Assembly: GCF_026616205.1 (NCBI RefSeq)
Contig: NZ_JANHGR010000002.1
Location: 372,001-436,000, forward strand
Reading direction: 5' to 3'
From: Halolamina litorea
GTDB lineage: Archaea; Halobacteriota; Halobacteria; Halobacteriales; Haloferacaceae
DNA length: 64,000 nucleotides
Of the stretch, positions 40,958 through 50,226 are shown piece by piece (position 1 is the first letter of the stretch; each line of letters begins with the position of its first letter). The notes beneath the pieces were generated by a model. It saw only the letters and a program-made list of their open reading frames with translations. It was not told where the DNA came from and did not search any database. Position numbers and translations under genes: made by a program.

Positions 40958-41283
40958 GCGACTCCGGGACTGCCGCCGACACCGAGGACGCCGACGACGC
41001 CGAAGCCGTCATCGACGCCCTGTTCGAGACGATCGAGGCCCGCAAGCGCGACCTGCCGGAGGACAGCTACACCGCCTCGCTGTTCACTCACGAGAAGGGC
41101 GAGAACGCCGTGCTGGAGAAACTGGGCGAGGAGTCGACCGAACTGATCCTCGCCGCGAAGGACGACGAGCACGAGGAACTCGCCGCCGAGTCGGCGGACT
41201 TCCTCTACCACCTGCTCGTGCTGCTCTCGATGAAGGGGATGGATCCCGATGACCTGCTGGCGGAGTTGGAGTCGCGGTTTTAG
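40954..41283 (+). CDS. hisE: Phosphoribosyl-ATP pyrophosphatase
   Basis: A 109-residue HisE, the second step of histidine synthesis, which removes pyrophosphate from PR-ATP. The MazG-like metal helices are EKLGEESTELILAAKDDEHEELAAESADFLYHLLVLLSMKG, with the EExxE and ExxD residues. The start is GTG 40954 inside the pdxT stop codon, so the two genes are translationally coupled. About 20 acidic residues precede the core, typical of halophilic proteins. The other his genes are not nearby. Confidence 0.94.
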   Translation: MSDSGTAADTEDADDAEAVIDALFETIEARKRDLPEDSYTASLFTHEKGENAVLEKLGEESTELILAAKDDEHEELAAESADFLYHLLVLLSMKGMDPDDLLAELESRF

Positions 41284-41354
41284 AGCGTTCTGGCGCGTCT
41301 CACGCTCGGGGGTCGCCGTGGCACGTCGGGACCCGAGCCGATGCTGTCGGCCCC

Positions 41355-43565
41355 TCAGTTGCCACCGTCGGTGACGGGAACGTGGACCCGGAGCGTCGTA
41401 CCCGGTCGTTCGTCCTCTTTCTGCGTGATCGACCCACCCGTGATCTGGACGAGCCAGTAGGCCATCCACAGGCCGAACCCTTGGCTGTGGTTCAGCGGTT
41501 CCTCGACCGCGCCGTCGAGCACCCGTTGTTCCATCTCCGGTAACCCTGGTCCCTCGTCCCTGATCGAGAACGCGACGTGGGACGGCGATGGCCGCTCGAC
41601 TGTCACGCGGACCGGACCGTTCTCGTCCCCGTGTACGAACGCGTTCTCCACCAGTTCGACCAGCGCCACCTCCACGATGTCGAGGACTGAGGCGTCCTCG
41701 CCCGAGTCACAGACGACTTCGAACTCGGCGTCAGGGAACCGCGCCGCTTCCTCGCGAAGCGTGTTGACGACCGTTCGGAGCGAGCGGTGGTCGCGGCGCT
41801 CCCGGTCGAGCAACTGTTGGAACTCGTGGACCTTCCTGCTCTCCTGAAGCAACTGCTCACAGCGTTCGTGTATCGTTTGGAGGGCTTCGTCGGTCGGCTC
41901 GTCGGAGTGTAACTCCCGAACCGTCTCGACGTACCCCATGATGATGTTCAACTCGTTGCGTATGTTGTGCCGCAGCATCCGGTTGAGAACGCTCAGTCGC
42001 TGTTGCTCGAGCAAGCGTTCGGTGATGTCGGTCGCGACGCCGAATATCCCCACCGGGTCGTCGGAGTCGGACCGCTCCCCCGTGTCGTACACCGGGACCT
42101 TGGTCGCCAGGAAGACGCGCTCTTCAGTATCGACCAGCAGGCGCTCTTCGGCCTCCACCGCCTCCCCCCGTTCGAGGACGGCTTGGTCGTTGCGCTGGAC
42201 CGCGGCGGCCACCTCCGGGGGATGGAGGTCCTGATCGGTCCGGCCGATGATCTCCTCGTCCTCCAACCCGAACAGATCACGGTACTCCTGGTTGACGAAG
42301 ATGTACGACCCGTCGTCGGCTTTCAAGAACATCGGCGTCGTCGTGTTCTCGAGAACGGCCTCGAACCGCCGCTGAACCGTCGTCAACTCCTGTTTCCGCT
42401 TTACTTGCTCGGAAATGTTCGTTATGAAGCCGTCGATGACCTGTTCGCCGGTGGCGGGGTTCTCGATCAGTTGCCCCTGATCGCGTATCCATCGGACGTC
42501 GCCGCCTTTGGTGATGATCCGGTACGTCGAATCGAACGTTCCGCGTTCCTCGACCGCCGCGACGTGGTCCTCCCAAAGCTGCTCACGGTCCTCCGGGTGG
42601 ATGATGCTCTCAGCGCGAACGACGGTCTCCTCCAACTCCGCCGCCGTGTAGCCGGTGATCGATTCGGCGTCCCCCTTGACGAACTCGAGTGGGTACTCCG
42701 GCGCGTACTCGTGCCGGTACACGTACCCCGGAAGGTTGTTAATGATCGTCTCGAGGTGCAGTTCCCGCCCCTTTTGCTCCGTGACATCGCGGACTTGCCC
42801 GACGATCCGCGTCACGTTCCCGGCTTCGTCCACGATCGGCTGGGTGTCGCCCCGAACCCACCGTTGTTCACCGTTCGGCTGCACGACGCGATACTCGATT
42901 CGGGACGACTCCCCGTTCGCGAGTCGCTCCATCGACGCCCGAGCTTCCTCCCGATCGTCGGGGTGGACGTGCTCGATGAACGACTTCGGTTCTTCCTCCA
43001 GCCGTTCGACTGACCCGCCCCACACCTCCTCGTAGGCGGAATTGATGAACAGGAGCTCGCTCCAGTCGCGGTTGAACATGAACAGGATGTCGTCCGATCG
43101 CTCGGCCAGTTCCGAGAGCTTCCGTTCGGTCTCCTCGACGGCCCGTCGTGACCGGTGCTGTTCCACCGCGTTGCGGATCCGATTGGCGAGGACGGTGTAC
43201 TGACTCGTCGTCGATTCCTTCTGGAGGTAGTCGGTCACGCCGGCAGAGATCGCCTCACTGGCGACCTCCTCGGAGCCCTTGGCCGTATAGAGGATGAACG
43301 GAACGTCGCCGTACTCATCGCGAACGCGCTCGAGGAACTCGATACCGTTCTGTTCGGGCATCTCGTAGCCCGAGACCACACAGTCGATCCTGCTCCCGTC
43401 GAACGTTTCCAACGCGTCGGCGGGGCTGGTCGCCGACTGGACGGTAATGTGGTTGTCCTCCCGTTCGAGGAACGCCGCAGCCCGCTCGACGACCTCCGGC
43501 TCGTCGTCGACGTGCAGAACGTGAATCGCCCCCTTCGATTCACTCGTGGGTTCTGTGATACCCAC
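41355..43565 (-). CDS. Multi-PAS sensor histidine kinase with degenerate receiver domain
   Basis: A 736-residue soluble sensor kinase. An N-terminal receiver-like domain (residues 14-125) is followed by three PAS/PAC domains (about 150-270, 275-395, 400-520), a phosphoacceptor helix LRHNIRNELNIIMGYVE (His near 533) and a HATPase domain with ELVENAFVHGDENG, IRDEGPGLP and SQGFGLWMAYWL. The receiver keeps the acidic pair in HVDDEPE, the Thr in LYTAKGSEE and the Lys in LQKES, but the phosphorylatable Asp is Gly66 (CVVSGYEMP). The start is GTG 43565, 26 nt after a TATACTTA box. No transmembrane helix is present. Confidence 0.92.
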   Translation of the reverse strand: MGITEPTSESKGAIHVLHVDDEPEVVERAAAFLEREDNHITVQSATSPADALETFDGSRIDCVVSGYEMPEQNGIEFLERVRDEYGDVPFILYTAKGSEEVASEAISAGVTDYLQKESTTSQYTVLANRIRNAVEQHRSRRAVEETERKLSELAERSDDILFMFNRDWSELLFINSAYEEVWGGSVERLEEEPKSFIEHVHPDDREEARASMERLANGESSRIEYRVVQPNGEQRWVRGDTQPIVDEAGNVTRIVGQVRDVTEQKGRELHLETIINNLPGYVYRHEYAPEYPLEFVKGDAESITGYTAAELEETVVRAESIIHPEDREQLWEDHVAAVEERGTFDSTYRIITKGGDVRWIRDQGQLIENPATGEQVIDGFITNISEQVKRKQELTTVQRRFEAVLENTTTPMFLKADDGSYIFVNQEYRDLFGLEDEEIIGRTDQDLHPPEVAAAVQRNDQAVLERGEAVEAEERLLVDTEERVFLATKVPVYDTGERSDSDDPVGIFGVATDITERLLEQQRLSVLNRMLRHNIRNELNIIMGYVETVRELHSDEPTDEALQTIHERCEQLLQESRKVHEFQQLLDRERRDHRSLRTVVNTLREEAARFPDAEFEVVCDSGEDASVLDIVEVALVELVENAFVHGDENGPVRVTVERPSPSHVAFSIRDEGPGLPEMEQRVLDGAVEEPLNHSQGFGLWMAYWLVQITGGSITQKEDERPGTTLRVHVPVTDGGN

Positions 43566-43700
43566 TGTTGAGCCGTTCCGGGGTTAAGTATATGGGGCGA
43601 TTACACAACGGCAGGCGCGCACAGCCGGTGACACCACTGGTCACGGCCGGGCTCCGCTGTCGGTGCCCGTACCGTGATCGGCGGGCGGTGGTTCCGCCGG

Positions 43701-44369
43701 CTACTTCAACTCCAGCCCCAGGTCGTGCAGCCTGTCGTTGTGCATGGCGACGTTCACCAGCAGCGGCGTCAGCGACTCCACCTCGGCGGCGTTCGCGATG
43801 CCGCCGGCGTCGAGCGCTCGCAGGCCCTCGATCCCCTCGGCGATGTCGGTCACGATGCCTTTCGCGTCGTCGTCCTCGCCGACGACGAACGTGTCGATGC
43901 CGAGTTCGGCGTCTAAGTTCGCCAGCCGGCCGGCTGCGAGGTTGTGGAACGCGCCGACCAGTTCGACGCCATCGGGTACCGACTCCGCGGCGTGTTCGGT
44001 GACGCTCCCCGCCGGCGGCGGCGCGTAGTGGAAGCCGTCGTCGTCGCGGTCCATCCCCGTCGCGGGGGAGACGATGATGTCGCCCTCGTCGAGGCTCTCG
44101 GCGACGGCCTCGATGGTGTCGGCGACGTAGTACGGCGGGACGGCGACGACGACCACGTCCGCGTCGACGGCCACGTCGGCGTTCGCGCCGCCCCGGATCG
44201 TCGTCTCGACGGCGCGGGAGTCGAGTTCGGTCTCGTACTCCTCGGCCTTGTTGGCGGCCCGAGCAGGGTCGCGTGAGCCGATCAGCACGTCGTGGTTCGT
44301 GTGATAGGCCAGCCGCAGCGCAAGCCCCTCGCCGATGTCGCCGGTGCCGCCGAGTAGTGCGATATCCAT
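43701..44369 (-). CDS. npdG: F420H2:NADP oxidoreductase (NpdG family)
   Basis: A 222-residue Rossmann enzyme transferring hydride between F420H2 and NADP. It begins MDIALLGGTGDIGEGLALRL (GxGxxG) with IGSRDP for NADP phosphate binding. The middle VVVVAVPPYYVADTIEAV, SPATGMDRDDDGFHYAPPPAGS and the end LTPLLVNVAMHNDRLHDLGLEL match NpdG orthologues. It links F420 metabolism to the NADPH pool. Confidence 0.93.
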   Translation of the reverse strand: MDIALLGGTGDIGEGLALRLAYHTNHDVLIGSRDPARAANKAEEYETELDSRAVETTIRGGANADVAVDADVVVVAVPPYYVADTIEAVAESLDEGDIIVSPATGMDRDDDGFHYAPPPAGSVTEHAAESVPDGVELVGAFHNLAAGRLANLDAELGIDTFVVGEDDDAKGIVTDIAEGIEGLRALDAGGIANAAEVESLTPLLVNVAMHNDRLHDLGLELK

Positions 44370-44420
44370 GCAGGAAGTGAGTGCGGTTCGGTCGTAAGCG
44401 TTGGGTGCCCGGTCGACGGC

Positions 44421-45296
44421 TCAGTCGAGCAGCTCGGGCAGGTCGTTCACCGAGTCGACCACCGCCGCGGCGCCCTCGGCTTCGTACTTCCGGCGACCCG
44501 ACTCCCCGGTCAGCCCGCCCGTGAGGACGCCGACGCCGTGGTACTCGCGTGACGGGTCTTCCTCGGCGGCGTTGACGGCGGTCCGCACGTCGTCGAGCGT
44601 GTCGCCGACGAAGACGGTCGACTCGGCGTCGAAGCGCTCGGCGAGCGTGGTCAGGGCGTGCGGGTGGGGTTTGCCCTCGTCCCAGTCGTCCATCGTGAAG
44701 CGGTGTTCCGCAGCCACCGAGAGCCCGGCCCGTTCGAGCGCGATGTCGGCCTCCGCGGCCGGGCGGCCGGTGAGTACCCCGACCGAGAAGCGCGACTGGA
44801 GCGCCTCGACCGTCGAGGCCTCGAGGATCACCGGTTCGTCGTGGATGTAGCCCGGCGCCTCGAACGGTGGCTCACCGCCCTCGATATCCCGGTACAGGTC
44901 CGCGCCGAGGTAGAGCGCCTGGAACGTCTCCCGAACGCCCTCGGGGTCCCACTGGGCCTCGACGGCATCGGCGTCGAACCCGTCCCGGTCGGCGGCCTCC
45001 CGGAGGACCGAGCGGGCGCCCGCGAGTCCGCGCTCCTCGGTGGCGGCGATGGCGTCGGTGAACTCGGCGACGTCGCCGTCGTAGCCGGCCTGCCGGGCGA
45101 TGACGAACAGCGCCGCGGCGTCGGTCAGCTCCCAGTCGTTGTTGAAGCCGCCGGCGTCCTTGAAGCGCTGGATCGTTTCGCGCTCGATGGTCTCGCCGTG
45201 GCGCCGCTCGACCGTCTCGATGATCGCCCGCCGGTAGGAGTCGGCCACGTCGACGAGCACCCCGTCGACGTCGAGGACGACCGCGTCCGCGTGCAT
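44421..45296 (-). CDS. HAD-superfamily phosphatase, subfamily IA hypothetical 1
   Basis: A 291-residue HAD hydrolase of the TIGR01548 type. Motif I is [19 protein letters not shown], motif [13 protein letters not shown], and motif [15 protein letters not shown] and [13 protein letters not shown]. The insertion after motif I ([34 protein letters not shown]) is characteristic of this subgroup, in which the substrate is unknown. Start ATG 45296. The gene is 51 nt upstream of npdG on the same strand and divergent from the peptidase gene. Confidence 0.87.
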   Translation of the reverse strand: MHADAVVLDVDGVLVDVADSYRRAIIETVERRHGETIERETIQRFKDAGGFNNDWELTDAAALFVIARQAGYDGDVAEFTDAIAATEERGLAGARSVLREAADRDGFDADAVEAQWDPEGVRETFQALYLGADLYRDIEGGEPPFEAPGYIHDEPVILEASTVEALQSRFSVGVLTGRPAAEADIALERAGLSVAAEHRFTMDDWDEGKPHPHALTTLAERFDAESTVFVGDTLDDVRTAVNAAEEDPSREYHGVGVLTGGLTGESGRRKYEAEGAAAVVDSVNDLPELLD

Positions 45297-45387
45297 ACCC
45301 CGCCTTGCGTGACGGGGGTGAAAGGCGTTTGCGGCTCGCCCCCGCCGCCGGTACGGTGATCCGCGGCGCAAGACTTATTTCTCGAAA

Positions 45388-46851
45388 GTGAAACGCCGAG
45401 TCGTGCTTCCGGGCATTCGCCCCGCCCGTGGCAGGCGGGCGGCGCGACTGATACTCGTTCTCTGCGTGCTGTTCGCGGGGGCCTCGCTCCCTGCCGGCCT
45501 CGCCGCGGGTGCGCCTGCGTCCCCAGCCCATCCCGCCGTAGCGGCCGCCCCCTCGTCGACCGCGCCGTCGGCCGACCTCGCCGTCACCGTCGAGCGAGAC
45601 GGCCGGACGGTCCGCTTCGAAGCGACCGTCGACGCTGACCACGAGGCTGACTCCGTCCGGTTGGACGGCGCCTTCGGCGTCCTGAACGTCACCGAAACGG
45701 ACGGCTTCGAGTCGGCCGGCGACGGTTATCGCCTCAGTGAGGGCCGCGAGCGAGCGACGCTCGTGGCCGGCGTTGACCTCGGCGAGACCCGATCGACGCC
45801 GCTGGGCGATATCGGTCCCGACGGCCCCTTCCAAGCCGGCGAGAACTGGGCGTTCGCCCCCTCGCCGCGGTTCCGGCTCTCGTGGGAGGCCGCCGGGACG
45901 ACCCTCGAACGACGCTTCGACGCCGGCGACGAAGCGCCCGGCGGGAACGTTTCGGTCGACGCCGACGCCCCTGTCGCGGTCGGCGATCGGTTCGTCTTCG
46001 TCGGCTCCCACCGGGTCCACGTCGCGACCGGTGACTCCCCGACTCGGCTGATCGTGCCCGACGCGGCCGCGTTCACCGTCGGTGCCGACCGGGCGCTCGA
46101 ACTGGCCGTCGGGAGCTATCGTGCGGCCGGGACGACGCCCGACGGCGCCGTGACCGCGTTCGTCCTTCCCCGGGCCGCACGGGCCGGCGGCGCCGCGAGC
46201 GACACCGACCTCTGGATACGTGCCGACGCGAGCGAACTCACCCTCGCTCACGAGTTCGCCCACGCAGCGCTGGCGCTACACACCAACGAACGGAGCCGGT
46301 GGCTCGGCGAGGCGAGCGCGGAGTACGTCGCCTACCGAGTCGCTGGCCCGGACGACACCGTCGGCGTCCTGACCGACCGCGTGACTCGGCCCGACGCCGT
46401 GCTCGCCGACCGTGACTCCTGGCACGGCGACCGAGTGGCCTACCGCAAGGGGGCCGCCGTGCTCGCGCTCCTCGACGAGCGGATCCGCGAGGTGACCGAC
46501 GGCGAGCGCTCGGTCCGATCCGTGTTCGCCGCCCTCTCGGCGAGCGAGTACGTCGACCCCGTGGTACTCCGCAAGGCCGTCGTCGACGCTGCAGGCGAGG
46601 AGACGGCCGTCTGGCTCGCGGGCTACGTCGGCGGCGACCCGGCTACCACGGCGGGCGACGGGCCCCACCCGTCGATGACACCCGGCCTCGACCAGCGCTT
46701 CCCCGAGATGGGCGGTGACGCGGACACGCTGCCGGCCGCGGAGCTCTCCGGCTTGCTCGCGGCGGTCGCGGCGGTTCTGGTGTTGCTCTGGACGGTCGTG
46801 CGGGCCGGTTACCGGCTGTTCCGCCGGCTCCGTCCCGGCTCGGCGGTGTAG
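45388..46851 (+). CDS. Membrane-anchored HExxH metallopeptidase
   Basis: A protein of up to 487 residues with a basic N-terminus and signal peptide (RAARLILVLCVLFAGASLPAGLA), an extracellular domain and one C-terminal transmembrane helix (ELSGLLAAVAAVLVLLWTVV) with a basic tail. The catalytic helix is LTLAHEFAHAALAL and the third zinc ligand lies in WLGEASAEYVAY, the HExxH-18-E arrangement of M1-like gluzincins. The start is GTG 45388; because the TATA-like CTTATTT lies at 45374-45380, a GTG at 45403 is also possible and would suit a leaderless mRNA. Its 3' end overlaps the convergent UPF0146 gene by 43 bp. Confidence 0.8.
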   Translation: MKRRVVLPGIRPARGRRAARLILVLCVLFAGASLPAGLAAGAPASPAHPAVAAAPSSTAPSADLAVTVERDGRTVRFEATVDADHEADSVRLDGAFGVLNVTETDGFESAGDGYRLSEGRERATLVAGVDLGETRSTPLGDIGPDGPFQAGENWAFAPSPRFRLSWEAAGTTLERRFDAGDEAPGGNVSVDADAPVAVGDRFVFVGSHRVHVATGDSPTRLIVPDAAAFTVGADRALELAVGSYRAAGTTPDGAVTAFVLPRAARAGGAASDTDLWIRADASELTLAHEFAHAALALHTNERSRWLGEASAEYVAYRVAGPDDTVGVLTDRVTRPDAVLADRDSWHGDRVAYRKGAAVLALLDERIREVTDGERSVRSVFAALSASEYVDPVVLRKAVVDAAGEETAVWLAGYVGGDPATTAGDGPHPSMTPGLDQRFPEMGGDADTLPAAELSGLLAAVAAVLVLLWTVVRAGYRLFRRLRPGSAV

Positions 46852-47237
46852 AGCGTGACCCGCTGTTCGCCGTCAGTCAGCGTCTCGCGCGCCACGGGGA
46901 TCGCCGGCTCGTCGAACCCCAGCGTCGTGAAGCGGAACTCGGCACCGACGTTCCGTGCCAGTTCGTGGACCGGCCGGTGGAGGTCCGGCGGGCTGTTGAG
47001 CGCGTAGATCACGTCGACGCGGTGGAACGCGTCGGGGGTCTCGATGGCGGTCACGTCCTCGACGCGGAAGCGGACGCCGTCGGGAACGGACACCGGGACC
47101 ACGTCGGTCGCGCGCACGTCGGCGCCGGCGGCGACGAGGCCCGCGGCGACGCCGGTTCGGTCGCCGATGCCGACCTCCAGCAGGCGGTCCGCATCCCGGA
47201 GCCGTCGGACGATCAGTGGGTCGGTAGTTCGGTCCAT
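46809..47237 (-). CDS. UPF0146 family protein
   Basis: A 142-residue archaeal UPF0146 protein. It has a Rossmann-like, SAM-methyltransferase-type core: LLEVGIGDRTGVAAGLVAAGADVRATDVV, DVIYALNSPPDLHRPVHELA and GAEFRFTTLGFDEPAIP. The PPDLHRPV motif is typical of the family. Function is unknown, possibly methylation. It is divergent from amzA with a 38-bp spacer, and its end overlaps the peptidase gene on the opposite strand. Confidence 0.88.
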   Translation of the reverse strand: MDRTTDPLIVRRLRDADRLLEVGIGDRTGVAAGLVAAGADVRATDVVPVSVPDGVRFRVEDVTAIETPDAFHRVDVIYALNSPPDLHRPVHELARNVGAEFRFTTLGFDEPAIPVARETLTDGEQRVTLYTAEPGRSRRNSR

Positions 47238-47275
47238 GCCGAGGGTTTATACTGGTCCTCGGCGTGGGTCCCGAT

Positions 47276-47797
47276 ATGCACGTCGACATCGTTCCGATCG
47301 GACCGGTCCCGAGCCGCGCGAAACGGGAGGCGTCAGAGGCGCTTCGGTCCGTCTACGGCTGCGAAGTCGGCGTTCGAAGCGAGCAGTCCATCCCCGAGGA
47401 CGCCCTCGACCGGGGCCGCAGCCAGTACCGCGCCGAGCGGTTCATCGAGGTCGCCAGCGACGCCGGGCGCGGCGACAAGAACATCGCCATCACGACCGAG
47501 GACATCTACTACCGCCAGCGCAACTACGTTTTCGGCCTCGCGTACCTCAACGGCCGCGGCTCGGTCATCTCGACGCACCGACTCAACACCTCCTCGGACG
47601 GCGGCATCTCCACCAAACCAACCTCGGAGGTGTTCGCCGACCGGATCCGCAAGGAGGTCGTCCACGAGATGGGCCACAACTTCGGCCTCGAACACTGTGA
47701 CAACAGCAAGTGCGTCATGTCGTTCTCCCCGACAGTCCGCGAAGTGGACGTGAAAGAGGAGAACCTCTGCGGTTCCTGTTCCCGACTGCTCGGGTAG
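47276..47797 (+). CDS. amzA: Archaemetzincin zinc protease
   Basis: A 173-residue archaemetzincin. The active site HEMGHNFGLEHC (His130, Glu131, His134, His140) and the second zinc site C141-x4-C146-x18-C165-x2-C168 are complete. The family motif NIAITTEDIYY and AYLNGRGSVISTHRL are also present. It is predicted to be a soluble metallo-aminopeptidase-like enzyme; substrates in archaea are unknown. Confidence 0.95.
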   Translation: MHVDIVPIGPVPSRAKREASEALRSVYGCEVGVRSEQSIPEDALDRGRSQYRAERFIEVASDAGRGDKNIAITTEDIYYRQRNYVFGLAYLNGRGSVISTHRLNTSSDGGISTKPTSEVFADRIRKEVVHEMGHNFGLEHCDNSKCVMSFSPTVREVDVKEENLCGSCSRLLG

Positions 47798-47877
47798 CCG
47801 CCGGGCGACGACGCGACTACCGTACCGACCTGCTCCGACCCCACCCGTTTATCCCGCCGCGGCCCGCCCCGCAAGCC

Positions 47878-49014
47878 ATGACTACGTGGACCGCAGACGA
47901 GATGGGGCCCCGGCTCGGCGAGCCCCTCGACGACCTCGAGACGCCCGTGCTCCTCGCGGATATCGACGCGATGGAAGAGAACATCCGCGAGTACGCTGCC
48001 GTCGCCGAGGAACACGACGTGGCCCTGCGCTCGCACGTCAAGACCCACAAGAACGCCGAACTGGCGGCGCTGGAGAACGACCTGACCGGCGGTGCGGGGG
48101 TCTGCTGTCAGACCCTCGGCGAGGTCGAGACGATGGCTCGTAACGGCATCGACGACATCTACCTCTCCTACCAGGTCGTCGGCGAGTCGAAACTGGACCG
48201 GCTCTGCTGGCTCGACGGCAAGGTCGACGCGCTGGCGACGACGGTGGACTCCGTGGCGACGGTCGAGATGCTCGCCGACGCCGCCGACCGGAACGACTGC
48301 ACCCTCAACGCGGTGCTGGAGGTCGACATGGGGCTCAACCGAACTGGCGTCGCACCCGCCGATGCGCCCGATCTCGCCCAATCGGTCGCCGACGCCGAGG
48401 GGGTCGTCTTCGACGGGATCCTCGCCTACGACGCCCACGTCAAGGGTGAGGCGAGCACCGAGGCCGAGTTCGAGGAGGCCGCGTGGGCGGCGATGGACCT
48501 CGCGCAGTCGGTCGTCGACGACATCGAGGCCGCGGGCGTCGACGTGCCCGAGGTGAAAGTCGGTGGGACCGCGACCTCACGCTACAGCGCCCGCCACCCG
48601 GTCGTCACCGAGATCAACCCCGGGATGTACCCGTTCAACGACGTCGGCGAACTCGAACTCCGGCCGTGGGAGGTCTCGAAGGCCGACTGCACGGCGACGG
48701 TGCTGACGACGGTTATCGCGGTGCCCGACGAGGACCGACTCGTCGTCGACGGCGGGAGCAAGACGTTCTCGCTGGACAAGCCCCAGATGCCCGTGCCGAA
48801 GGACCGCGACGACATCGAGTACGTCAACGCCAGCGAGGAACACGGCTGGATCGACACCAGCGACGCCGAGGCGTCGTTCGCTGTCGGCGACCGCTTGGAG
48901 TTCATCGTCCCGCACGTCTGTACGACGATCAACCTCCACGATCTGCTCGTCGGCGTCCGCGACGGCGCGGTCGCCGACCTCTGGGAGGTGCAAGCCCGCG
49001 GGAAGGTCCGGTAG
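47878..49014 (+). CDS. D-threonine aldolase/D-serine dehydratase-like PLP enzyme
   Basis: A 378-residue fold-type III PLP enzyme (alanine-racemase barrel). ETPVLLADIDAMEENI opens the barrel; RSHVKTHKN contains the PLP lysine (Lys55). EINPGMYPFNDV and the metal-binding HVCTTINLHD (His and Cys) are typical of D-threonine aldolase and eukaryotic D-serine dehydratase. It should cleave or dehydrate a D-hydroxyamino acid. A GTTTATCC box about 30 nt before ATG 47878 fits a leaderless mRNA. Confidence 0.88.
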   Translation: MTTWTADEMGPRLGEPLDDLETPVLLADIDAMEENIREYAAVAEEHDVALRSHVKTHKNAELAALENDLTGGAGVCCQTLGEVETMARNGIDDIYLSYQVVGESKLDRLCWLDGKVDALATTVDSVATVEMLADAADRNDCTLNAVLEVDMGLNRTGVAPADAPDLAQSVADAEGVVFDGILAYDAHVKGEASTEAEFEEAAWAAMDLAQSVVDDIEAAGVDVPEVKVGGTATSRYSARHPVVTEINPGMYPFNDVGELELRPWEVSKADCTATVLTTVIAVPDEDRLVVDGGSKTFSLDKPQMPVPKDRDDIEYVNASEEHGWIDTSDAEASFAVGDRLEFIVPHVCTTINLHDLLVGVRDGAVADLWEVQARGKVR

Positions 49015-49085
49015 CTGGCTGGGGCCGACCGGGGAGGGGTTCCGCGACCCGCGCGGTTATCCCGACCACGCCCGAACCGCGGCCC

Positions 49086-49997
49086 ATGGGCGAACTCATC
49101 GTTCTCAACAAGGACGAGGACACCGTTTCCTACATCGACGCCGACTCGGGCGAGACGCTCGCCACAGTCGAGACCGACTTCAACCCCCACGAGATCGCGC
49201 TCTCGCCGGACGGCGCGACCGCCTACGTCACCTGCTCGCTGGGGAACTCCCTGCTCTTCCTCGACAACGAGGCCCGCGAGGTCCGGGACCGCTTCGAACA
49301 CGACCTGTTCGAGTTCCCCCACGGCCTCGCAGTCCGTGAGTCGGCGGGCGAACTCTGGCTCGTCTCGACCTACAGCAGTCAGGTGTTCGTTTTCGATTTG
49401 GAGACCGAGGACCTGCTGGAGACGTTCCCCACCCATCAGGAGCACTCCCACATGGTCACGTTCGGTCCCGATGAGGAGACGGCCTACATCGCCAACATCG
49501 GGAGCGACTCCGTCACCCTCGTCGACGCCGACGAGCGCCGCGTCGTCGCCGACCCGCCCGTCGGCGAGGGGCCGGAGGGGATTGCCGTCGACCCCGACAC
49601 CGGCGAGATCTTCGTCGCCAATCAGGACGACGACCGCCTCTCCGTGCTGAACGGCGAGAGCCTCGACGAGACGAGCACCGCGCTGCTCGGCGAGACACCG
49701 GTCCGCGTCGTCTTCGACCCCGAGGGGCGCTACGCGCTGGTCGCCAACCGCGAGGGTGACGACGTGTCCGTGATCGACACCGAGTTCGTCCGCGACGGTG
49801 AGCGCCAGCCGTGGGAGGTCAAGCGGATCCCGGTCGGCATCTGGCCCGGCGGCACCGTCTTCGAGCCCTCCGGCGAGCGGGCGTTCGTCGCCAACAACAA
49901 GACCAACGACGTATCGGTGATCGACACCGACTCGTTCGAAGAAGTCGAGCGCTTCGACGCCGGGATTCACCCCGACGGCATCGCCTACCTGGAGTAG
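49086..49997 (+). CDS. YncE-like beta-propeller protein
   Basis: A 303-residue protein built from seven similar repeats with the pattern GNSLLFLDNEAREV, ANIGSDSVTLVDADE, ANQDDDRLSVLNGESLDE, ANREGDDVSVIDTE and ANNKTNDVSVIDTDSFEEVE. This is the 40-residue YVTN/YncE propeller repeat of surface-layer-type proteins. No signal peptide is present, so it seems cytoplasmic, unlike most surface YVTN proteins. Binding function is unknown. It has a GGTTATCCC box at about -30. Confidence 0.85.
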   Translation: MGELIVLNKDEDTVSYIDADSGETLATVETDFNPHEIALSPDGATAYVTCSLGNSLLFLDNEAREVRDRFEHDLFEFPHGLAVRESAGELWLVSTYSSQVFVFDLETEDLLETFPTHQEHSHMVTFGPDEETAYIANIGSDSVTLVDADERRVVADPPVGEGPEGIAVDPDTGEIFVANQDDDRLSVLNGESLDETSTALLGETPVRVVFDPEGRYALVANREGDDVSVIDTEFVRDGERQPWEVKRIPVGIWPGGTVFEPSGERAFVANNKTNDVSVIDTDSFEEVERFDAGIHPDGIAYLE

Positions 49998-50152
49998 TTC
50001 TCAGTCGTCGCCGCTGGCGGCCTCGGCCGCGGGCGGGCCACTTCGGCTGTCGCGCGGCCGTCCTCGGTCGCGCTCACCCGCGTCATCGGCGCCAGCCCGA
50101 CGCGGGTGTCCAGTGCAAGCGCTCCCAGCGTGACGGAGTCGAAAAGCGCCAC
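49985..50152 (-). pseudogene. Remnant of an NADH:flavin oxidoreductase (old yellow enzyme) gene
   Basis: On the minus strand a GTG at 50152 opens a frame whose first 38 residues (50152-50039) read VALFDSVTLGALALDTRVG then LAPMTRVSATEDGRATAEV. This matches the conserved OYE N-terminus, in which LAPMTRSRA and a Gly-x-Pro-Thr turn bind FMN. After residue 38 similarity stops and the frame runs as Arg/Pro-rich translation into a stop at 49985. The remaining 300 or more residues of an OYE are absent, so this is a deletion remnant. Confidence 0.7.
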
Positions 50153-50226
50153 AGCTTCGTTACGGGGTCGAGTTCGATACCGGGACGACGTACCTATCGA
50201 ATGCGACGCGTTCCCGTGGTTTCAAC

